A DNA stretch of 64,000 bases, taken from the NCBI RefSeq assembly GCF_007565055.1, contig NC_044552.1, positions 149,873,859 through 149,937,858 of the forward strand. The letters are read 5' to 3'. A program made the translations under genes and the position numbers. Positions 59,201-64,000 of this stretch are shown piece by piece (position 1 is the first letter of the stretch; each line of letters starts with the position of its first letter). The notes beneath the pieces are model-generated. The model saw nothing but the letters and a program-made list of their open reading frames with translations, searched no databases and was not told the DNA's origin. The DNA comes from Rhinopithecus roxellana (Eukaryota; Chordata; Mammalia; Primates; Cercopithecidae).

Positions 59201-61137
59201 AAAATGACTGTGAACTCTCAGAGACTCCTGAAGAATAAATAAAAGCCTCTCTCGCTCTCGTCCCCGAGGGAAAGAGCCTAGTGCCCTGCGAGGGAGAGGC
59301 TGAGGGTCTGGAGGAAGCCGGAGGCTTTCCACAGCCACTGCAAGTGTTTGCTTTAAACAAATATTTCAAAAGTCAGGATCCCGAGAGCAGCCATATGCCT
59401 CCTTCTGGGGGTCCATGAGTCTCTTTCATCTGCAGTTTATTCAGCGGTATGTTGGCCTGCTCAGACTTCTGAAGGTCAACCAGCCGAAGCCAGCACACCC
59501 TCTTCAAACTGAGTGACAGCACAGGCCAAGTCCGCCTGAGTGGAGCATGCTCCTGAGACTGGATTACCTGGAAGAACATGGGAAAAAAAGAATTTAAAGG
59601 GGAAATTTTGATTTTCTTTTTAGTGTTTGAGCCCAAGTAAATATCCACAATTATAGGATAATTTAAGTTTATTGTTACCTTTTCTTACATAAAAAATCTG
59701 CTTTTATAGCATAAAAGTTATAATAAATTAACTTCCTATTTGAATGCACTTTGTGTTTTGAGATCTAGTGGTTTTTTAAAAAGGCTTCAAAGCTCGTTTG
59801 TGCTCAGCCTCACTCGCTGTCCCATGGGGACTCTGGTTATTGGGATGCCTGGGGTATTGTGGGATACACGTGGCTCAGCCCATGGGGCCTTCTTATGTCC
59901 AGAAGGGACATGGCCCAAGGCAGCCTCTGTGGTCAGAGGAAAGATCCCACTCTTCTGTGGACGTCCCCTTTCAGGGCGCATGGGAGCAGCTTCGACACAG
60001 CGGCCGTTCCTGGCGCTCTCCTCCCCTCCCACCTGGTGGTCTCTCCAGAGCTCCGTGTCACCTGCCTCCACAGGGCATCATCTCCTCACCTGCCCTGGCA
60101 GAATCAGGTGCTCCTGCACAGAAGAGTTTGCTCCCAGTGATGGCAGGTGTCACATGCTGTCCTGAGAGCTGAGATGGTTGATACAGTGTTCGAACTTCAC
60201 AGAGCACATCAGACCCACAGGAGTAAAAGGAAGAACTCTATTTTCCAAAGCGTCCACCCTGGAGCTTGACCCTCTGTAAACGAGAACAATTGGCTCTTTC
60301 CAGTGTAAATCAAAGTGCACGTTTACAGATGTCCCTGTGAAAATGAAACTATCTGGGCGCTGCCTTTCATAAGCACAAAAAAACAAAACGAAGTGTCTGG
60401 CGAAGGCCGTTCCCTGGGTTTCACTCAGCACCCACGAGGCTCTGGGAAGAGTCCGTCCATGCGGGAGCTATTATTACCAATGGACCCCAACAGTAATTGG
60501 TGGATGACAGGGTGGATAACATGAAACAGACAAACCAGCACCGGGGAAGTGCCCCTGGCCGTGCCCCCTGCCCCGCAAACCGCCCCCCCCCCCCCCACCG
60601 CCGTACAAGGTCAACCTGTGCAACGCCAGCCCCACACAGGTGGCCTCTCCAGGTCCAGGGGTTTCCGTCGCTGCTCAGAGTCCTGCAACTATCCTTCCAG
60701 AGGTGGACAAGCTCCAGCGGTGCCAGTCAGCCTTGTGCAGGCCCGAGAGGGCCATGGAGGCAGGTTCCAATGTATGTTTTTGGGGGCTCTCTAAGCTGTG
60801 GAAGGAAACGCCCAGCGATTTAAGCCAAGTGAGGGGAGGGCTGGGGCTTTACAGGCAGTGCCAGGATTCCCGCAGAGACCCAGAGGGACAACTGGGAGCC
60901 CCAACCCACGGGACCTGAGCCTGAAGCCTCCACCACAGCCCACAGCTTTCCTGTGTCCTGTATTTCCTGGACAGCAGTTCCTGAGAGCATGCTGTGGGTT
61001 CTGCTGCACACGCGGTCAGCTGCGGTGGACACAGGATCAAACGACCTCCCTGATCTGATCTGAGTTGGTCAGGGAGCTGTGCAGGGCACGAGAGGCTCTG
61101 GGAAAAAGTACGATATGAACATTAAGATACCAGCCAA
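59201..61137. other. intergenic sequence, no gene seen
   Basis: Unique DNA with a 16-base poly(C) run at about 60581-60596. Frames of up to 141 codons around 59740-60172 and 60497-61058 are unrecognised. Confidence 0.5.
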
Positions 61138-61440
61138 GGCCGGGCACAGTGGCTCACGCCTGTAATTCCAACACTTTGGGAGGCCAAGGTGGGCGGATCA
61201 CCTGAGGTCAGGAGTTCCAGACCAGCCTGGCCAACACAGTGAAACCCCGTCTCTACTATAAATACAAAAATTAGCCAGGCATGGTGGCAGGTGCCTGTAA
61301 TCCCAGCTACTTGGGAGGCTGAGGCAGGAAAATTGCTTGAACCCGGGAGGTGGAAGTTACAGTGAGCCCAGATCGTGCCACTGCCCTCCAGCCTGGGCAA
61401 CAGAGTGAGATTCTGTCTCAAAGAAAAAACAAAAATACAA
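61138..61440 (+). mobile_element. Alu (AluS-like, sense)
   Basis: GGCCGGGCACAGTGGCTCAC through CCTGGGCAACAGAGTGAGA and an A-rich tail. Full length. It is the nearest sense Alu to the antisense Alu cluster about 2 kb upstream, so it could pair with it as an inverted repeat. Confidence 0.95.
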
Positions 61441-61882
61441 CAAACTGTAGCTAAAATGAGATGCACAAGGTGCTAGTCACTGATCTCATGGAGGGTAGAG
61501 GAGGAATCTGAAGGTGTCGGACTGTTATTTAATAGAGCTCTAACCTGAAGCTGAACAGGCACTTAAGCACTTAAGGAGCTGAGCCAAGTTCACACCTTCT
61601 CCTAGGGAAGCCAGGCCCACAAGGGACAGTGTAAAGAACACAGCAACCTTTCACCCGCACTGGGACGGCATTCGAGGCTTCGTGACCCACAGACCCGGGC
61701 CGCACTGTGCTTCCCCGGCTGGTCTGTAGGGTGGAAATTCTCCTGACAGGCAGGCTTGATGGACTGTGAGTATTTCTTCCATGACAATAGTATTTGAAGT
61801 TCAAAGAAAAATCACAAGTCCTGGAAAAAAAAAAAAAAAGAAAGAAACACTATGAAGTAGAAAAAGAGCTCCAAATACTTAT

Positions 61883-62063
61883 TTATTTATCTATTTATTA
61901 CTTAATTGTAAGTCCCGGGACACATGTGCAGGATGTGCAGGTTTGTTACACAGGTAAACGTGTGCGCTGGTGGTTTTCCGCACAGATCAACCCATCACCT
62001 GGGTATTAAGCCCTACATGCATTAGCTCTTTATCCTGATGCTCTCCCTCCCCCACGCCCCTGA
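61883..62063 (-). mobile_element. L1 3' UTR fragment (antisense), severely 5'-truncated
   Basis: About 180 bp matching the reversed primate L1 3' end (GTGCAGGTTTGTTACACAGG, ATCAACCCATCACCTGGG, TGATGCTCTCCCTCCC). The duplication AAATACTTAT is present at 61873-61882 and 62064-62073. Confidence 0.9.
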
Positions 62064-62073
62064 AAATACTTAT

Positions 62074-63430
62074 AAAATTAAACAAATAAGTTACCATATG
62101 TTAGGACATTAGGAGTGCTTTCGGGGCAGGCATATTATAATTAAGTGGTTACGTAAAACTTCAAAAAACATGATTAGTTTCCACTGTTTCTGTTCTTGTT
62201 TTCATCTCTAGCAGAAAAGCAATTCAGAGTCAGTCTCAGGGAGCAGACAGAAGGCTGGGAATCTCAGCTTTGCTGAAGGTAATTGTGGGGCCTGGAGGAA
62301 GTCATTTAATTTCTTGACACGCCGTTTGTGCATGGGACTGATCCCAGTGGCTTCCTCATACGACTGTCCCAGGTAGCAAAGGCATCCGCACGCATGAGCC
62401 GTGGTGGGTATGGCGATGCCTGGTGAGGCTCATGCTCCATGCACCACGGATGCTATCTTCTTTAGGTACGTTCTGAAAGACTTGACTTCTCTACGTTTTA
62501 GGATGCGCTTACTTTCTATTTGAAGAATAGTCAATTGAACACACTGCAATTTTGAGCACCTATTTGCACAGAAATGACCTCACAGAGCCATAGAACACAC
62601 ACAGTGAGGCCGGAAGTACTTTAAGTTAAAGACGTCCATTTCATTTACTTGTGTTTGCTGTCATTCCCCTGCAGCCTTTGCATTTAGTCAGCTTTATTTT
62701 TTCGTCTTGGTTGCTTCCCACAAGCTTTGGGTGACTTGATGGGGGCTGTGTCACGTGGACGTTCTCTCCTTTGTACAGTGTCATGGGGAAGAGGGTCACG
62801 TGGACAGGGAGGGGCCGGGGTCACCATGTACATCTCTTGTCCAGGGAGGATTCTGGGCAGCTGAAAGTCTCTGATTGTCCTACAGCCTGGGCCACACTGA
62901 GAACCATCATCTGATGTCTTAACTACCAAACGATTTGCCCTGCTATGAGCTCATACCCTTATAAAATGAAAATTCCCCGTAGGGAAAGGTCATTTGTTTA
63001 CCTAAACAGAACTTAAATTGTGACTGATGTTCTGCACTGAAGGGATCGTCAGAGAACACCATTTCCCTCCATGGGTCAGCGTCCACGTGCATGCCTGCGG
63101 GGCCTCACCATGAGTCTGAGTGACACAAACTGGCTGTGTTGGGTGGACTCTTTTCTTCACCATTTCCGTCCCCCCCCTCAGCAAGCACAGCCCCCTAAAA
63201 CCCTCATGTTTAGACCTTGGTCTACCATGGAACAGTGTTCCACAGCTGTATAGATCACCCCAACAGGTAAGCTTGTGATCCTGGCAGAATTAAGGATTCT
63301 TTAAGAGACGTTTTCTAGATGAAAGAAAGAATTGTCTTTTCCTGGGGTTACTAACCTGAGAGCATGCTAATCTGGGTGGGTCATTCAGTGATGTGGAAAT
63401 TGTCTGAAGAATGAAGCCAAGAAGAAAATG
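62074..63430. other. intergenic sequence, no gene seen
   Basis: A MIR-like stretch at about 62250-62400 (CTGGAGGAAGTCATTTAATTTC) and otherwise unique sequence. Confidence 0.45.
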
Positions 63431-63432
63431 AC

Positions 63433-63950
63433 AGCATGAGAGACAAATGGAGAAGGGGGAGAGGAGAAAGGGAGAGAGACAGAGATAGAGAGAGAGATAG
63501 AGACAGAGACAGAGGCAGAGAGAGACAGGTACAGAGGGAGAGAGACAGAGAGAGACAGAGAGAGACAGAGGGAGAGAGACAGAGACAGAGGGAGAGAGAC
63601 ACAGAGAAAGGCAGAGGGAGAGAGAAAGACGGGGGAGAGACTGAGACAGAGGGAGAGAAACAGAGAGAGACAGAGGGAAAAAGAGAGAGAGAGGTGCAGA
63701 GGGAGAGAGACAGAAAGACAGAGGCAGAGGGAGAGAGACAGAGACAGAGGGAGAGAGACAGAGAGAGGCAGAGGGAGAGAGAAAAACAGGGAGAAAGAGA
63801 GAGAAGCAGAGATTGGGAGAAACAGAGAGGGAGAGATTAATACAAAGAGAGAGACGGAGGGAGAGAGACAGAGAGAGATGGGGGAGAGATTGAGACAGAG
63901 GGAGAGAGAGACAGAGAGAGAGACAGAGAGGGAGACAGGGAGAGGGAGCC
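63433..63950. repeat. (GAGACA/GGGAGA)n purine-rich satellite tract
   Basis: About 515 bases of nearly pure purine built from GAGAGACAGAG and GGGAGAGAGAC blocks, with C as the main interruption. It leaves long Arg/Glu/Asp frames on plus and Ser/Leu/Cys frames on minus that have no coding value. Confidence 0.97.
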
Positions 63951-64000
63951 TGACTCTGCACCATTAATGGCGCTGGCTCTGTGCCCCTTCCTCCGATTCT

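Noticed and set aside
63290..63964. 224-codon minus frame (Ser/Leu/Cys) and 134-codon plus frame (Arg/Glu)
   Set aside because: Both come from the GA-rich tract, which lacks stop codons by composition.

Overview
This is nuclear DNA from an Old World monkey, most likely a macaque, baboon or close relative. The primate assignment rests on eleven Alu copies, L1 and MaLR/MIR repeats, and a spliced vertebrate gene. Two Alus (17925-18215 and 57719-58066) carry the diagnostic changes of the cercopithecoid AluYR group rather than those of human AluY. The gene content (3' part of DACT2) corresponds to human 6q27, here read in the DACT2 sense direction.

Layout. Positions 1-6945 hold the last three coding exons of DACT2 (2594-2726, 3435-3713, 4753-6416) with intact splice sites and reading frame, the 3' UTR and a poly(A) signal at 6923. 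Exon 1 and the promoter lie upstream of the window. From about 7 kb to 28.3 kb there is intergenic DNA with Alus, MaLR LTRs, old antisense L1 and several minisatellites (29 bp at 11.2 kb, 54 bp at 22.3 kb).

The most interesting block is 28352-33330. A near-perfect 20-21 bp direct repeat flanks it, with an A-rich tail just before the right copy, so it looks like one L1-mediated insertion of about 5 kb. Its 5' part is an intron-less, broken copy of the ATP7B ATP-hinge/P-domain exons. Its 3' part is a CTAGE-family retrogene (parent MIA2/CTAGE5) with a 775-codon open frame. The first codons of that frame have been amplified into nine tandem 52-bp units directly over the start codon. A nonsense change removes the last 25 residues.

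From 33.3 kb to 64 kb I see no further protein-coding gene. The stretch is unusually rich in minisatellites (75, 24, 55, 81 and 30 bp units), a 1.3 kb alternating TG-rich tract (48.4-49.7 kb), a 640-bp sense L1 nested in an old antisense L1 (52.5-54.0 kb), a cluster of three antisense Alus (57.7-59.2 kb), and a 500-bp GA-rich tract at the end. This density fits a subtelomeric position such as 6q27. Nearly all other long open frames are by-products of GC-rich or tandemly repeated DNA.
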